Below are positions 21,071 through 32,980 of a stretch of DNA of 64,000 nt, piece after piece; position 1 is the stretch's first letter, and each line of letters opens with the position of its first letter. The notes beneath the pieces are model-generated. The model was not told the origin of the DNA, did no database searches, and was given only the letters and a program-made list of their open reading frames with translations. The stretch spans positions 124,935,752-124,999,751 of the forward strand of contig CM045762.1 of the NCBI GenBank assembly GCA_025200525.1, written 5' to 3'. The DNA is from Camellia lanceoleosa. Taxonomy: Eukaryota; Streptophyta; Magnoliopsida; Ericales; Theaceae. Made by a program: the position numbers and the translations under genes.

Positions 21071-22910
21071 CACTTTCTCTTCTCTTCTGGTACACCTCCT
21101 CCTACTGCTTTGTCTGTGATTCCAGGTAACTCTTCTTGGTATTTTGACTCTGCCTGTTGTAATCATATGACCTCCAGTTCTACTATATTTTCTTTCATCT
21201 CTTTATCTCCTCATATTCCCTCAATTCAAACTACTGATGGTTCTCTCATGCCTGTCCGTCATATTGGTACTGTTTCCACATCTTCTTTATCTTTACCTCA
21301 AGTTTATCATATCCCTGCTCTCACTTTAAACCTTATTTCTATTGGTCAATTATGTGAACTTGGTCTAACTGTCACATTTTCTGCTACTAATTGTTTGGTG
21401 CAGGACCCTCAGACGGGGCAGACTATTGGGATCGGCCGTAAGCACGGGCGTCTCTATAAGCTCATTCACCTTCATGTTCTTGACTCTTCTCAAATCGCTG
21501 CTCCTGCATCTGCTTCCTCATTATCTCATTTTCATCTTTGGCATTGTCGCTTAGGGCATATTTCTGTTAATCACTTAAAGTCTTTGGTTTCTAGTGGACA
21601 ATTGGGTCCTGTAATTCCAGATAATTTCGATTGTATACCCTGTTAACTTACCAAACGACCTGCTTTATCATTCAATAAAAGTACTTCTATTTCCTGTGCA
21701 CCTTTTGATCTTATACATTCGGATATTTGGGGCCCCTCCCCTACTACTACTATGGGGGATCTCATTATTTTGTTATTTTTATTGATGATTTTTCATGGTT
21801 TACTTGGATTTTTCTCCTGAAAACTCGGTCTGAACTTAAACACCTTTATTATAGATTTGCCCAAATAGTCCATACCTAATTTTCCAAAACCATCAAACTT
21901 TTTCGCTCTGACAATGCTATGGAATATCGGGATTCAGATTTCCTTTCCTTTCTTCAGAATCATGGTACACTACCTCATTGTTCCTGTGCTGGCACGTCCC
22001 AGCAAAATGGCCGTGCTGAACAGAAACATAAGCATATTCTTGACACTACTCGCGCTCTCCTTCTCTCTTCTTCCTACCCTGAAAACTTTTGGGGGGAAGC
22101 TGCCCTCACTGCTGTCTATACTATCAATTGGGATCCTACCCCTGTCATCTATAATCAAACTCCCTTTGAACGTCTGCATGGCACTCCCCCTCCATATACT
22201 AATTTTCGGGTTTTTGGCTCTGCCAGCTTTGTTTTGCTTCAATCTCATGAACACACCAAGTTTGAACCTCGTTCTCGTCTTTGTTGCTTTCTTGGGTATG
22301 GAATTGAATATAAAGACTTTCGCTGTTGGGACCCTCTCTCTAACCGTCTTCGTATCTCTTGCCATGTTGTTTTCTGGGAGCACAAAATGTTTTCCTCCCT
22401 ATCCTCCTTTCACTTACCCGCACTTTCCACTAATGTACTGTTTACTAATCCTTCCATCGATCTATTCTCTGATGATTTTGATACAGGTTCCTTCTTCATT
22501 GAGATGCCCTTTCTCACTCCTGATTCTGTCCAGACTGCTCTCTTTGAAGGTCCACCTCTCATTGCACCACCTCCTTCTCCACCGGTTCTTCCTCCCACTG
22601 ATCCTTCTACGGGTCGACCACATCGGGTAACTCAACCTCCTATCTATCTTCGTGATTATATTGTTGGGTCTGCTGCCTTTTCTACTTATGAACCTACCTT
22701 CTATCGTGAGGCTTGTACTAATCCTCTTTGGCAGCAAGTTATGATTGATGAACTCCAAGCTTTTGACAAAACTCATACTTGGGATCTTGTTGATCTTCTT
22801 TCTAGCAAAACTACGATTGGCTGCAAATGGGTTTACAAAATCAAGACTTATTCTGATGGCTCTATTGAACGCTACAAAGCTCGTTTTGTTGCCAAGGGTT
22901 TTAACTAGGA
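21071..22910 (+). pseudogene. Copia-2 pol, protease and integrase part
   Basis: Protease reads SSWYFDSACCNHMTS (catalytic Asp present, though DSA is followed by Cys rather than the usual Gly or Ala). The pre-integrase segment has LWHCRLGHISVNHLKSL and ends DCIPC. The integrase core keeps LIHSDIWGPS, then a G-run loses one base near 21758 (Copia-1 has GGGGGG at the matching place), shifting the frame. The frame is regained by MEYRDSDFLSF and NGRAEQKHKHILDTTR (catalytic Glu region). The C-terminal GKW-like part reads FRVFGSASFVLLQSHEHTKF. TAA at 21644 stands where Copia-1 has CAA. Confidence 0.86.
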
Positions 22911-23751
22911 ATATGGGATTGATTATAAGGAAACCTTCTCCCTTGTTGCTCGGCTTACTTCTGTTCGCAGTTTACTTGCTGTTGCTGCTGCTCGCCACTG
23001 GGAGCTCTTTCAGATGGATGTCAAAAGTGCTTTCCTCAATGGTAATCATCTTGAGGAGGTCTACATGCAACTTCCACCTGGGTCTACTTTTCCACCTCAT
23101 AAGGTTTGCAAACTACAACGTGCTCTCTATGGCCTCAAGCAAGCGCTCCGCGCTTGGTTAGCTAAGTTCAATTCTACCATTCATGACTTCGGGTTCACTT
23201 CTAGCTCCTATGACTCTGCTCTTTTTATACGGACTACTCCTCATGGTACCACTCTTCTCCTTCTGTATGTGGATGATATGATTATCACTGGTAATGATGT
23301 AGCTGGTATTCTCCACCTCAAACGTTTTCTCCACCGTCAGTTTGAGATGAAGGACCTTGGTACTCTTAACTACTTTTTAGGCCTTGAAGTCTCTCATGAT
23401 TCTACTGGTTCTTATTTGTCACAGGCCAAATATGCATCAGATCTTCTTACCGATTGCAAAACTACCTCTACTCCAGTTGATCCTCAGATTCGTCTCACTC
23501 CTCTCGAGGGGGATCTCCTCTCTGATGCTACTCTTTATCGCTAGCTCATCGGTAGTCTTGTCTATCTCACAGTGACTCGTCTTGACATTGCCTATGCTGT
23601 TCACATTGTTAGTCAGTACATATCGGCTTCTCGTACTCCCCACTATACTGCTCTACTCCACATCCTTCGATACCTCAAAGGCACTCTGTTCCATGGCCTT
23701 CACTACTCTGCTTCTTCCTCTCTTGAACTACGTGCCTTTTCTGATGCTGAT
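22741..23751 (+). pseudogene. Copia-2 pol, reverse transcriptase part
   Basis: Opens VMIDELQAFDKTHTWDLVDL, then GCKWVYKIKTYSDGSIERYK, a TAG in place of Gln before EYGIDYKETF, QMDVKSAFLNGNHLEEVYM, RALYGLKQALRAWL and YVDDM at 23266-23280 with both catalytic Asp. Then KDLGTLNYFLGLEV, a TAG in YR*LIGSLVYL, and RYLKGTLFHGLHY. All expected RT blocks are present; two in-frame stops and loss at W-to-TGA (23752) are the visible lesions. Confidence 0.88.
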
Positions 23752-24204
23752 TGAGATGGGGATCCTACGGATCGACGCTCCACCATGGGATTCTGTTTCT
23801 TCTTAGGGGATTCTCTTCTTACTTGGCGTAGCAAGAAACAATCCCTCATTGCCCATTCTAGTACCGAAGCTGAATACTGAGTTCTTGCTGATACTACTCA
23901 GGAACTTCTTTGACTTCGCTGGCTCCTTACTGATATGGGTGTTTCCTCTTCTGACGCTACATCTCTTTATTGTGACAATCAGAGTGCCATTCAGATTGCT
24001 CACAATGATGTTTTTCATGATCGCACCAAGCATATTGAGATTGATTGTCATTTCATTCGACAGCATGTTACACGTGGTACTGTTCATCTTCTTCCTATTA
24101 CTTCTGCCGATCAATCTGCTGATATTTTCACCAAGGCTCATCCTCCTGGGCGCTTTCGTGATCTTGTTTCCAAACTCAACTTGGTGGATGCTTATCCTCC
24201 TTGA
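23725..24204 (+). pseudogene. Copia-2 pol, RNase H part
   Basis: AFSDAD, then TGA where Trp is expected, [33 protein letters not shown] followed by TGA, YCDNQSAIQIAHNDVFHDRT, KHIEIDCHFIRQHVTRGTVH, SADQSADIFTKAHPPGRF and LVSKLNLVDAYPP. Metal-binding D, E and D residues are visible. Three TGA stops in the first half. Confidence 0.88.
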
Positions 24205-24207
24205 GTT

Positions 24208-24217
24208 TGCAGGGGGT
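24208..24217 (+). promoter_or_regulatory. Polypurine tract of Copia-2
   Basis: TGCAGGGGGT immediately before the LTR TGTTAATATA. One pyrimidine breaks the tract (Copia-1 has TGAGGGGGGA). Confidence 0.75.
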
Positions 24218-24507
24218 TGTTAATATATAATTTACATTAGATAGTAATATACATTAGATAGTACATTTGCTAGCTGTAAAGACTGTAAAGGGCAAACACC
24301 ACTACCACACTTTCAGCTTTAGCATTATAGCTTTTTATATTTCTTAATGTAAAGTATGTTTTTCCTTTACGCTTTCGGTGCTCCAATGTATCCCTCTCCT
24401 CTCTATAAAAAGAGTGCATTCTCTTTGTAAATGAGACATACAATTACAGATTAATACAGAGCTATTCAGTTGCTCTCTCACTCTCACTCTCTCAAACTAT
24501 TGTTTCA
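24218..24507 (+). repeat. 3' LTR of Copia-2 (290 bp)
   Basis: TGTTAATATATAATTTACAT to ATTGTTTCA; near-identical to 18901-19195 with a shorter CT run. AATAG follows. Confidence 0.93.
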
Positions 24508-25542
24508 AATAGCATGCCAATATATTGGAGATGCTCTAAAGACTTTGTGAGACTAATAGCTTTTGGAAACACACACAAGTAAAATTCCACACGGAGGCTA
24601 TGTTTGTCTGGCTTGATATGGTCTTTGGATTTGGATTAATAATCTCATAAATTGCATAATTCAAATGGTATAATCTAATGTTTGGCAAAAAGGAAATTAG
24701 AAAGAATTAATAGTTTGGACATAGTAATCCTTATATGAAGAATTATGGAATCGCAAAGGGTGTGATACAAAATGAAGGACTAAAGAGAAGTTCAGCCTAA
24801 TTAATTCAACTGTAAAATAGATAGAAATTGAGAGATTTGGTCAAAATCCCTTCGTAATAAAACTTTAATGCATAAAGGATAAGTATAAAAAAATTTCCTT
24901 AAAAAGTCCAACACATACCACTATTATTAAAATATTAAACTTTAAAATAATATAACTTTTAATGTAAATGTCGATTTTAATAAAATTAGTATTTTTAGAA
25001 TTATTTCATTAAGATTTATCAAATAAGATCCATATTAACTATGAAATTCTTAATATATATATATATATATATATTTATTTATTACCGTTGAAATTGATGT
25101 AATAACAGTAACATGTTATTCTGTTTGACAATTACTCTACTTGACAGTAATATGTTACTTTGTTTGATAATAACATGTTACTCTGATAATATTATCCAAG
25201 AAAAAAGAAGAAGAAAAAGATATTTTATTTTATTCTTACTCAATTATGTGTTTTCTTTTTAGGGGGTTTATAAAACAAAATAAATTGAACTATCCTTTTC
25301 ACCAAATAAGGGTCCAATGGACGGGTTGTGGCCAAATTTTCCATAAATAGGGATTTGTTAATCTCTTCTTAAGATCTTTAGCCAATTCAAATATAAGATA
25401 AGATGTACAATTTGATTCGAATGGATTGATAATACAATCCTAGACATGCTAATTTCATTTAATCTAACTTGTCCTAACAAACATGGCTGAAATGGAACAA
25501 AAATGTGAGTGGTACATGGATTCGGCCAAATACCTTTTTACG

Positions 25543-25727
25543 TTGTGTTTGGTTGAGGGATTTGGAAAGGGATTTGGAAAGGGAAAGAGAAAGAAAAAGA
25601 GAAAGGGAAAGGGTAAGGAAAAAGGTAGGTAAAATGTGAATGAAATATATCTATATTTCATCTAGTTTCACACACCTCTTTCCTTTTTCTTTTCAAATTT
25701 TTTCTTAAATCCTCCAACCAAACACAA
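25543..25727. mobile_element. MITE-like foldback, 'TTGTGTTTGGTTG' family copy 3
   Basis: The best preserved of the three: TTGTGTTTGGTTGAGGGATTT on the left and AAATCCTCCAACCAAACACAA on the right. Purine-rich left arm (GGGAAAGAGAAAG) faces a pyrimidine-rich right arm. The centre dyad is AATATATCTATATTTCAT. Confidence 0.6.
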
Positions 25728-25870
25728 TATTAAGCTTACACTTTTGGATCAAGTTTAAGCCAGGTATATAAAGCCCAATAAATGTTGGCCCAAATCTACC
25801 CAATTCTAATTAGTGGTATCTCACTCCAACTTGATCCTAAGGCCCAAGTTACATCGACAATGGAAGAAAA

Positions 25871-26056
25871 AATGAATAAATTACATCGATGTCTTTGAAA
25901 AAAATATAAATTTATAATTTTGATAAAATTATATTAATTTCTTTTTTAGTAAAATTAAAAAAAATTAAATCTAATACAAATAACATAAAAACACAAAGAT
26001 AAACATAATAAAATGTACACTAAAATATAAAGGAGATCACAATGTTATTTTCATTT
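25871..26056. mobile_element. Small foldback related to the OBAP1 intron elements
   Basis: Left AATGAATAAATTACATCGATGTC and right (reversed) AATGAAAATAACATTGTGATCTC form imperfect terminal inverted repeats of the same 'AAATTACAnCGnTGnTC' design as 14733 and 16599. Target duplication not clear. Confidence 0.4.
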
Positions 26057-27629
26057 ATATATCTAAAGTAAAATTTCCCATGGAATGAAGAAGAAAAGTG
26101 AGTAAGTGACACATGCATTCATTGAACTGAATATCCTTTAATCTTAGGATTTTGGGTCATCATATGTTGGTCAGAATGACTTGACCCAAGATCAGATGTT
26201 CTTACCATTGCTAGCCATGTTGCCCATGATAAGTCAAAGTTCAAATCATTTTTGAAAGGCCCAATATCAATCCAAGTGCACCGGAATAGAGCCCAAAGTC
26301 TAATTTCTAACAATAGCCACTCTGCCAATAAAATACACTCGAGTCAAACGGAGTTTCATCCTTTTCATTCTATACACGTAATGGCAGATTTCCGTTACAT
26401 ATTTAATAACTATAAAATAAGAACACAAAATTATAATTATTTTAAATTAAAAAAGAATATTACACTCACTATTAGATGATGTAATCAAGCATCTCATTTA
26501 CAAATATGCAATGAAAATAATCACAATTTGAATCAAATACTACTACAAATGCAATAAACGGAGTCCAATTTTGATTGGCGTAGAATAATAGGGCCTACCA
26601 TTTTAGATAGGGTCAATATACTAATTAAATATAAAATACCAATCATATTTTGTGCATTGTTCATAGACTAAAAAAGTGAATAAATTTATTTTCGATAAAA
26701 CACAATAAGCAATCGAATTTTTTTACTCAAATTTAGGTGATGTCCCAATTTGATAATGATATATATTGAAGTTCATCACTTTTGTGTTGGCTCAACAAAG
26801 TGATTGATGTGTAGCATTGCTGTAAAACCAATTAAGTTTTAATAAAACACAACAAACATCATTAGATCAATTGATAGAAGCCATACCACATAAGCAAGAT
26901 TATGAACACAATGCACTCAGTCTGCAGTCAAACATGCTCAACAAACACAGAGATCAGATCAGATATATTAAATTTATCAGTGTCTGGCAAAAAAAAAAAA
27001 AAAAAAAAAAAAAACTGATAAAGATGATAAATATTAATAATTAAAATCATGAATCTTTTTTTTATTAATATGTAATAATTTTTAAACATTACCGTTGAAT
27101 GGTAATTTTCCTTATTTTTTTTCTTATGTTTACACAAGCTTTAAAAGTAGCATGGTGTTGTGTGGTTTGAACCACTAATATATTAATACAAAAATAAAAG
27201 GAAAAAAAGAAAAGAAATTGATAGATGTCATTACCACAATAGTATATCCACTTTTCTTGATTTCCAAGGCTTTCAAGGTTGTGAGCTTTAGGGACATGTC
27301 CTCCAACAGTAAACCTAGTTTTTATTTATTTTTATTTTTATTTATTTTTTATTATTATCAATAAATAAAAATTTCATCAAAAACATGAAATTAAAAGGTA
27401 CAGAAAGATATCATGCATCAAGAGAGATTCAGAAATTACAAATATCCCTACTATTGCTACTCACAACCATACAACTAATCTCTCAATCTCATGATTTTTT
27501 TTTTTATATATAAAAAAGACGATAAACCAAGAAAAAAAAAAAAAAGAAGGTTAAAAAGAACTTAACTCCAAAAATAAAAAACTTTAATTGAATCCCCACA
27601 AATCAACTCACACAAACCAAAACAAATAT

Positions 27630-28013
27630 GAATCAGGATCCCATCCTTGAGTTTTTGACTTCCTACTTGTTAGGTTATTGGGCTCACTTTTAGGGCCAAT
27701 TTCGATAATCCAAACCGTTGACATTTTAAGATTTGTTGAGTATATGATACCTGTAAAAAATCAAGTTGATCGGATATTAGAAAGTATGTGTTCAGAAAAC
27801 TGAACTAAAAACCATTTTAAAAAAAAATTTAATAAACAGTATTCCGAACACATACTTTTTGATATCCGATCAATTTGATTTTTTATAGGTACGATATACT
27901 CAACAAAACTTAAAATGTAACAGTTCGGATCATTGAAATTGAGCCTATAAATAGGCTCAATAACCTAATAAGTAGAAAGTCAAGTAATACGCTCAAGAAG
28001 GGGATCGTGATTC
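27630..28013. mobile_element. 384-bp foldback element with long arms
   Basis: Arms of about 170 bp run GAATCAGGATCCCATCCTTG inward to AAAGTATGTGTTC, and pair with GAACACATACTTTT... GATCGTGATTC. The arms include TTAGGTTATTGGGCTCA and its inverse. A shared core (GAGTAT-T-AT-CCTATAAAAAATCA-GTTGATCGG) links it to the foldbacks at 45640 and 53920. Confidence 0.75.
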
Positions 28014-30030
28014 AAAAAATACACCCATGCGGCTGCACTCCCAAAAGCTACATAACACTTATTTTCAACTGCCCACAAATATTTTATTCACCTATGGTGC
28101 TGCACTCCCAACAACAACAAAACTCTTCTTTTTAACAGCCTACATAAACCAAAGCCAAGACCCACGCCTGACAACACTATTCCATAGCATCAAAAATCAT
28201 GCCGCATGCTCCGTTGATCCGACCGAGAACGCTTAAAACAATGGCCAAAACAAGCAAAGATCTCCTATCCCCAAATATTCATATTCATGTCACTCTGTCC
28301 TAAAAATCACTCAGAATTATTGGATCATATGAGAATTCTAAGATTTGAGAATTTCAAGATATATCTAATGATTGTGAGTGATTTGGGACAGGAAATAGAA
28401 ATATTTGGAGACAGGGGACTTTGGGCAGCCGAAACATATCCATGGACAATACCCAAGAACCAGCTTCTTCGTGCCAATTGGTTGATAAATGATGAGTCAA
28501 TTGGTTGGAACCTCTTTGGGTTGTGGGGGTATTTGCAGATGATTGAGCAAGTTTTTTTTGGGCCAACCAAGTTGAGAAGGGAAGGCTGTCCTTTGATGCT
28601 TGTTGTACTTCCTCTATTTTTATTTATTTATTGATGTTAGTGCTTTAATGTAATATTCATTGTTTTTCATCATACAATCGTTTTTTCTGATAAAAAAAAT
28701 GAGTCAATTGGTACAAGTAGTGGCTAATAAATATAAAAAAACAATGGTACAAGAGAAGTAAGTAAACTCTGTCAAGCAATGATATTTCTATTTTTAACAC
28801 TAGTTTTTGACCACACTATAACAAAGTTGAGTGAAAAATAAATACATAAATGAATATTAAACAACAAAATTGTAGGAGAAATGCTAGGTTTTAAATATCG
28901 ATAAATATGTATCAGTTTTTTGCTCTTGTGATATTGATACACTTGGATATATTAATGGGAATAAAAATCATGTGTATCAGTTTGATTTGCGGATTGGTCA
29001 GTTCACAGTAAATATGGCTGGTTCAACCACTATAAAGGCCCTTTTTTGAGACTAATGATTTAAAAAAATTTACAATCACATCATCTAATTCTTAATTAAT
29101 ATGTATTACTTAATATTATTATGTAGTGTTTGGTTCGGTGGAATGGAATTTAAAATTTACTAGCCCTATTTTGAAATGGTTATTCCCTTATAATGATGAA
29201 TGATGATGCATTTTTCATAATTCTCATGTAACCAAATGATCATTTCATTCTAAATCATTTTAATCAACTAAACATAACATAAATATCATTGCACCGCGGT
29301 ACATTTATTTAAAGCTTTGCAATCCTTTTTTTCTTTCTTTTTGACCTCCAAAAATAAAATTATTATTGATGCAAAACAGAGTATAAGTAGTACACACAAT
29401 ACATCAATAAAAGAGAAAGCTAAGGTGAAAAAATAATATCAGTCTTTTTTTTTTTCTATCAACAAAAAAGAGACTGATGAGTACGTCAATGTACAAGACA
29501 TTACAAATACACACCAATAAAGTGAAGTCAAGTGCTTGGAGCATTACATCTATAACTTTTCAATCTCAACTAAGTTGGTACTAAAATAATATCAATCTTT
29601 AAAAAGTGTATCTCAATTAGGTTGGTATATATATCAAGCCTATTATGTGCTACACCAAAACGGCCACAAAGCATCTGTTTTTTATTTTATTTTTTATTTT
29701 TTTGATAATCTATTATGCCCAGCCCAACCGAATCCAATCCAGCCCAACCTAATTGGACTCGAGTTAGCTCCTATTTGGACAACCAAAGGAATGAAACCAT
29801 AAATATATTTTAAGGGGGAGCCAAAATAAGTGTAGAAAAAAATAATCTTTTAGTAAAAGAAAAAATTTAACATACAGTTTAAGAAAAAAATTAATAATGA
29901 GAAAAATCAATAAATATATACTATTAGATTAAATAATTTGGGATAATCTTATATGCACTATAAGAATACTTATGCAATATATAGGAAACTAATAGAAGAT
30001 CTTGTAAAAAATTTAAGAGCTATTCTATAT
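28014..30030. other. Gene-free DNA, one long non-conserved frame
   Basis: Between the foldback at 27630 and the MITE at 30031 I see no gene. A 115-codon open frame at 28287-28634 (plus) has no recognisable domain, overlaps an equally open minus frame and is followed by T-rich sequence; I treat it as chance. The rest is AT-rich with homopolymer runs. Confidence 0.45.
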
Positions 30031-30201
30031 GGGAAAAGTTAGGGATCATGAAATTTTTTTTATGAAAGTGATCATGAAAAATTTATGATCTTTGGATTTC
30101 CTTAATTAGTGTGTGGTGCTTTATTCTAAGTGTAATCTAAGGGTCACAAAACTTTCATGATTATTTTCATGAAAAGTTTTTCATGATACCTAGCATTGCT
30201 G
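30031..30201. mobile_element. 171-bp Mutator-like MITE with 9-bp TSD
   Basis: Perfect flanking ATTCTATAT at 30022-30030 and 30202-30210. Terminal inverted repeats are imperfect (GTTAGGGATCATGAAA against reversed GCTAGGTATCATGAAA) with further ATCATGAAAA words inside. It lies immediately left of the start of duplicated unit A. Confidence 0.78.
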
Positions 30202-30208
30202 ATTCTAT

Positions 30209-30638
30209 ATATAATATAAAATTATTCATAAGATGTGGGGTTAATTCATAATTTCAAAAAGTTTAGGGGGGCCAACCAAACTTCAACCAACACCCAATTC
30301 TCAGCAGGTGAGCACCAAAAACCCAACAAAACAATGCAAAAATCAAGCAAAGTTTAACAAGAGAGCACCTAAAGAACCAAACCAAAACAATACAAAGACC
30401 ATCCCAATCCAGCAGGCAAGCAAGCACCTAAAAAATTGTCCCAACGAACACAGCAGCAAGCAAACACTGCCACAGCAAACTGAAATAAAAATGTTGCATG
30501 AAACTGGTAAATCATGACAGAAAAAGAGGTAATCGAATCAAAAAAAGAACTCATTCGGAGAGAGAGAGAGAAAGAGAGAGAGAACTTCATAAGAGATAAA
30601 CACGAGAAGAGAGAGAGTACAGTGTTTAACTCGTGAAG
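30209..30638. repeat. Segmental duplication unit A, left part
   Basis: Matches 51078-53085 after removal of two insertions there (GTGAGCACCAAAAA, AGAGCACCTAAAGAACC, CAGCAGGCAAGCAAGCACCT, TTGCATGAAACTGG and the GA-rich tract all recur in order). Ends at the TGAAG target site of the gypsy element; the match resumes at 44835. Non-coding. Confidence 0.9.
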
Positions 30639-32388
30639 TGTCACGCCCCAAGTCCCGTGACAACGCTGCACACTCATCCAAGTAAGCATGCAAAGCTAAG
30701 AGTCCAATCAAATAAACTAATAATATAAAATACTCAATTTAAATCTTTAATTATTATAACGCCAAAATCTATAAAAATAAATAATTCTTATCATATGTAA
30801 TTGTCCACTAAGTCCATTAATAAAATAGTAACTTAAATCATAGTTCTAATTTCAACACTCTCTCAAGTACATAACCCGCGCAACTCTACTCCTCAGAAAT
30901 AAGAGTAAGTTAGACAGTCTAGCAAATAACTAACTATCACTGCTAATTGGATCAAGTATATATAAAAAAAAAAAATCAATAACCAATAAATATATTTTTA
31001 CTACAATTCAATAAATGAATAATTATTTTGTAAGATGGTTTCATAGCTGAAAATAAACAATGTAGCAATACATTTTAATTTAAAAGACAATGAGGTAATT
31101 CGATGAAATTTCGTTGTTCAAATTAATGGTTTGATATTCAGATGGTTCAATGATTCGATTCACAAAACTCAAGTTTTGGTGACTACGATCACTTAACCCG
31201 TGACAAGGCTTAGAACCACACCTAGGCCGGTGGTGAAGCTCCAAAAGAAACTAGTTTCTGTGCCAATAAATAACCCCTATTGGCTAGGATCCAGGTTATA
31301 GTCAGATTAGAGTGATGTTCAAAATTTAAACAATACACAATTTTTAAATATTCCATATTTTAAGAATAAACATCTGGTACAATTTTCAGAGTAGTTTCAC
31401 AAAATATTCAAATAATTTTCATAATAATATCTGATACTATTTTATACTTGACCCATATTTTATTTCAAGAGAACATAAAGGTTATAAATAAATATTTATA
31501 ATTTCAAACGATTCAATAGAAATAAAAATAAACCAACAGTGATAGATGATTACTTACTTCAAACAGCTAAAATAATATTTCCCAAGCTAATCTCAAATTA
31601 TCAAGATCCACCTCAATCTCACAAACCTAATAAAATATTACACCACATAAATAATTATTATTTGCACCCATCATTCTTTTCTTTGTAACAACAATAGAAT
31701 AAATTAATCCTATAGTCTACCAAGAACTCCCACACTTCAGCATCAGAACAGAGCCATCACAGTTTCAGAATTTCTCAATTTATATTATTCTATTGTTGTT
31801 TATATATATGTATAAATTTGTAACTGTTTGTAATCAATCTTGTATCCCACAAACATACCACCATTAAACTTAACCCATCACATAGTAATCCCAAAATACA
31901 AACCATCCAAATGGAATGCAAAATACACTCTAAAATTCGGCGAAATTGACACCCCCAACATGGACAACATCAATATAATTATTTAATCATATATGCCCAT
32001 ACAAATCATCCGTTGATATATAAAAACTAAATTTATAAATAGGAAACAATAAAACAAATCTTACCTCTAAGAAATAATTAGATCAAAACTCTATGAATCT
32101 TTCCTTTTCATTTTTTTTTTCTTTCTTTTTTGTTCTTTTTCAAACCTTGCAGCAGCCTTAAAAAAAAAACCTCCCGAGCCCTCTGTTTGTTTTTTCTCCT
32201 AGACTTGACGCAAAACATGTGGGCTTATTAACCTAGTTCCTTAAAATTGCAAAATTACCCATCTAAGTTATAGAAATTATAATTTCATCTCATAACTAAT
32301 TCCTTGATATTACTAAATGACCCATATAAATTAATTTATTTACTCATGTATCCCATAAAATTATTCTACACATAACTTGGGTTTTACA
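30639..32388 (-). repeat. 3' LTR of the gypsy element (1750 bp)
   Basis: Plus-strand termini TGTCACGCCCCAAG and TTGGGTTTTACA. Matches 39599-44834 once the insertions in that copy are removed. Confidence 0.92.
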
Positions 32389-32405
32389 TTCTTCCCCACT
32401 TAAAA
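32389..32405 (-). promoter_or_regulatory. Polypurine tract of the gypsy element
   Basis: Minus-strand CTTTTAAGTGGGGAAGAA just before the LTR; preceded by AATTTCGAGGACGAAATTTC, the usual 3' end wording of this lineage. Confidence 0.85.
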
Positions 32406-32869
32406 GAAATTTCGTCCTCGAAATTTGACATACCTAGAGTGTCAAAAAGTTGTGGATATTTTTGTCTCATTCCATCCTCGAGTTCCCAAGTAGCTTCTCT
32501 TTCCGAGTGATTGCCCTATTGAATCTTAACGTAGTGAATGACTCAACGCCTCAAAACTTGTTCCTTCCTATCAACAATTTGTATAGGGTGTTCCTTATAT
32601 GTCAAATCCTCCTTAAACTGCAATAGTGCATGATCAATCACATGTCTAGGATCTGATATATACTTCCTTAACATTGAGACATGAAAAATATTATGAAATC
32701 CAGCTAGTGAAGGTGGTAGGGCAAGTCTATAAGCTACCTCTCTAATTCGATCTAAAACCTCAAATGGCTTAACAAATCTAGGACTCAATTTACCATGAAC
32801 ACCAAACCTCATTACTCCTTTCATAGGAGACACTTTAAGGAATACATGGTCTCCAACCCCAAACACCAA
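32406..32869 (-). pseudogene. Gypsy pol C-terminus: integrase tail and chromodomain-like region
   Basis: Begins FGVGDHVFLKVSPMKGVMRF, the GPY/F-like integrase C-terminal module (here VHGKLSPRFVKPFEVLDRI), then YRLALPPSLAGFHNIFHVSM. It runs into a chromodomain-like end: HPIQIVDRKEQVLRR, TAG, then VIHYVKIQ-GN-EREATWELE across the next frame. The stop after VLRR is TAG near 32541. The chromodomain is thought to guide integration to marked chromatin in intact relatives. Confidence 0.75.
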
Positions 32870-32980
32870 ATCGTGTCTCTTGTTATCTGCATAACTTTTT
32901 TGTTTACTCTATGCCGTGCGAAGTCGCTCTATAATAAGATTGATCTTGTCCACTGCTTGTTGCACAATCTTAGGCCCTAA

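Larger units (their letters stand above)
18901..24507 (+). mobile_element. Copia-2: full-length Ty1/copia retrotransposon
   Basis: Flanked by a perfect AATAG duplication (18896-18900 and 24508-24512). Order: LTR, primer site, a duplicated LTR-end plus second primer site, a GC-rich leader, gag, protease, integrase, RT, RNase H, polypurine tract, LTR. The two LTRs differ at about 8 of 290 aligned positions by my count, so it is younger than Copia-1. Gag-Pol is closely related to Copia-1. About a dozen stops plus at least one frameshift make it non-autonomous. Confidence 0.93.
24513..27629. other. Gene-free AT-rich DNA with dispersed small repeats
   Basis: Holds a TA microsatellite (about 25052-25074), three to four degenerate TAACATGTTA-CT-TGTTTGA units (25095-25190), the foldbacks at 25543-25727 and 25871-26056, and a pure A-run at about 26990-27013. 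An imperfect foldback at 24598-25490 (ATGTTTGT... ACAAACAT) is possible. None of the short predicted peptides shows a domain. I see no gene. Confidence 0.5.

Noticed and set aside
24598..25490. 890-bp foldback bounded by ATGTTTGT / ACAAACAT
   Set aside because: Only the outer 8-10 bases pair well; no target duplication; kept as a possibility, not called.
28287..28634. 115-codon open frame as a possible gene
   Set aside because: No recognisable domain, overlapping open frames on the other strand, no splice or promoter support.
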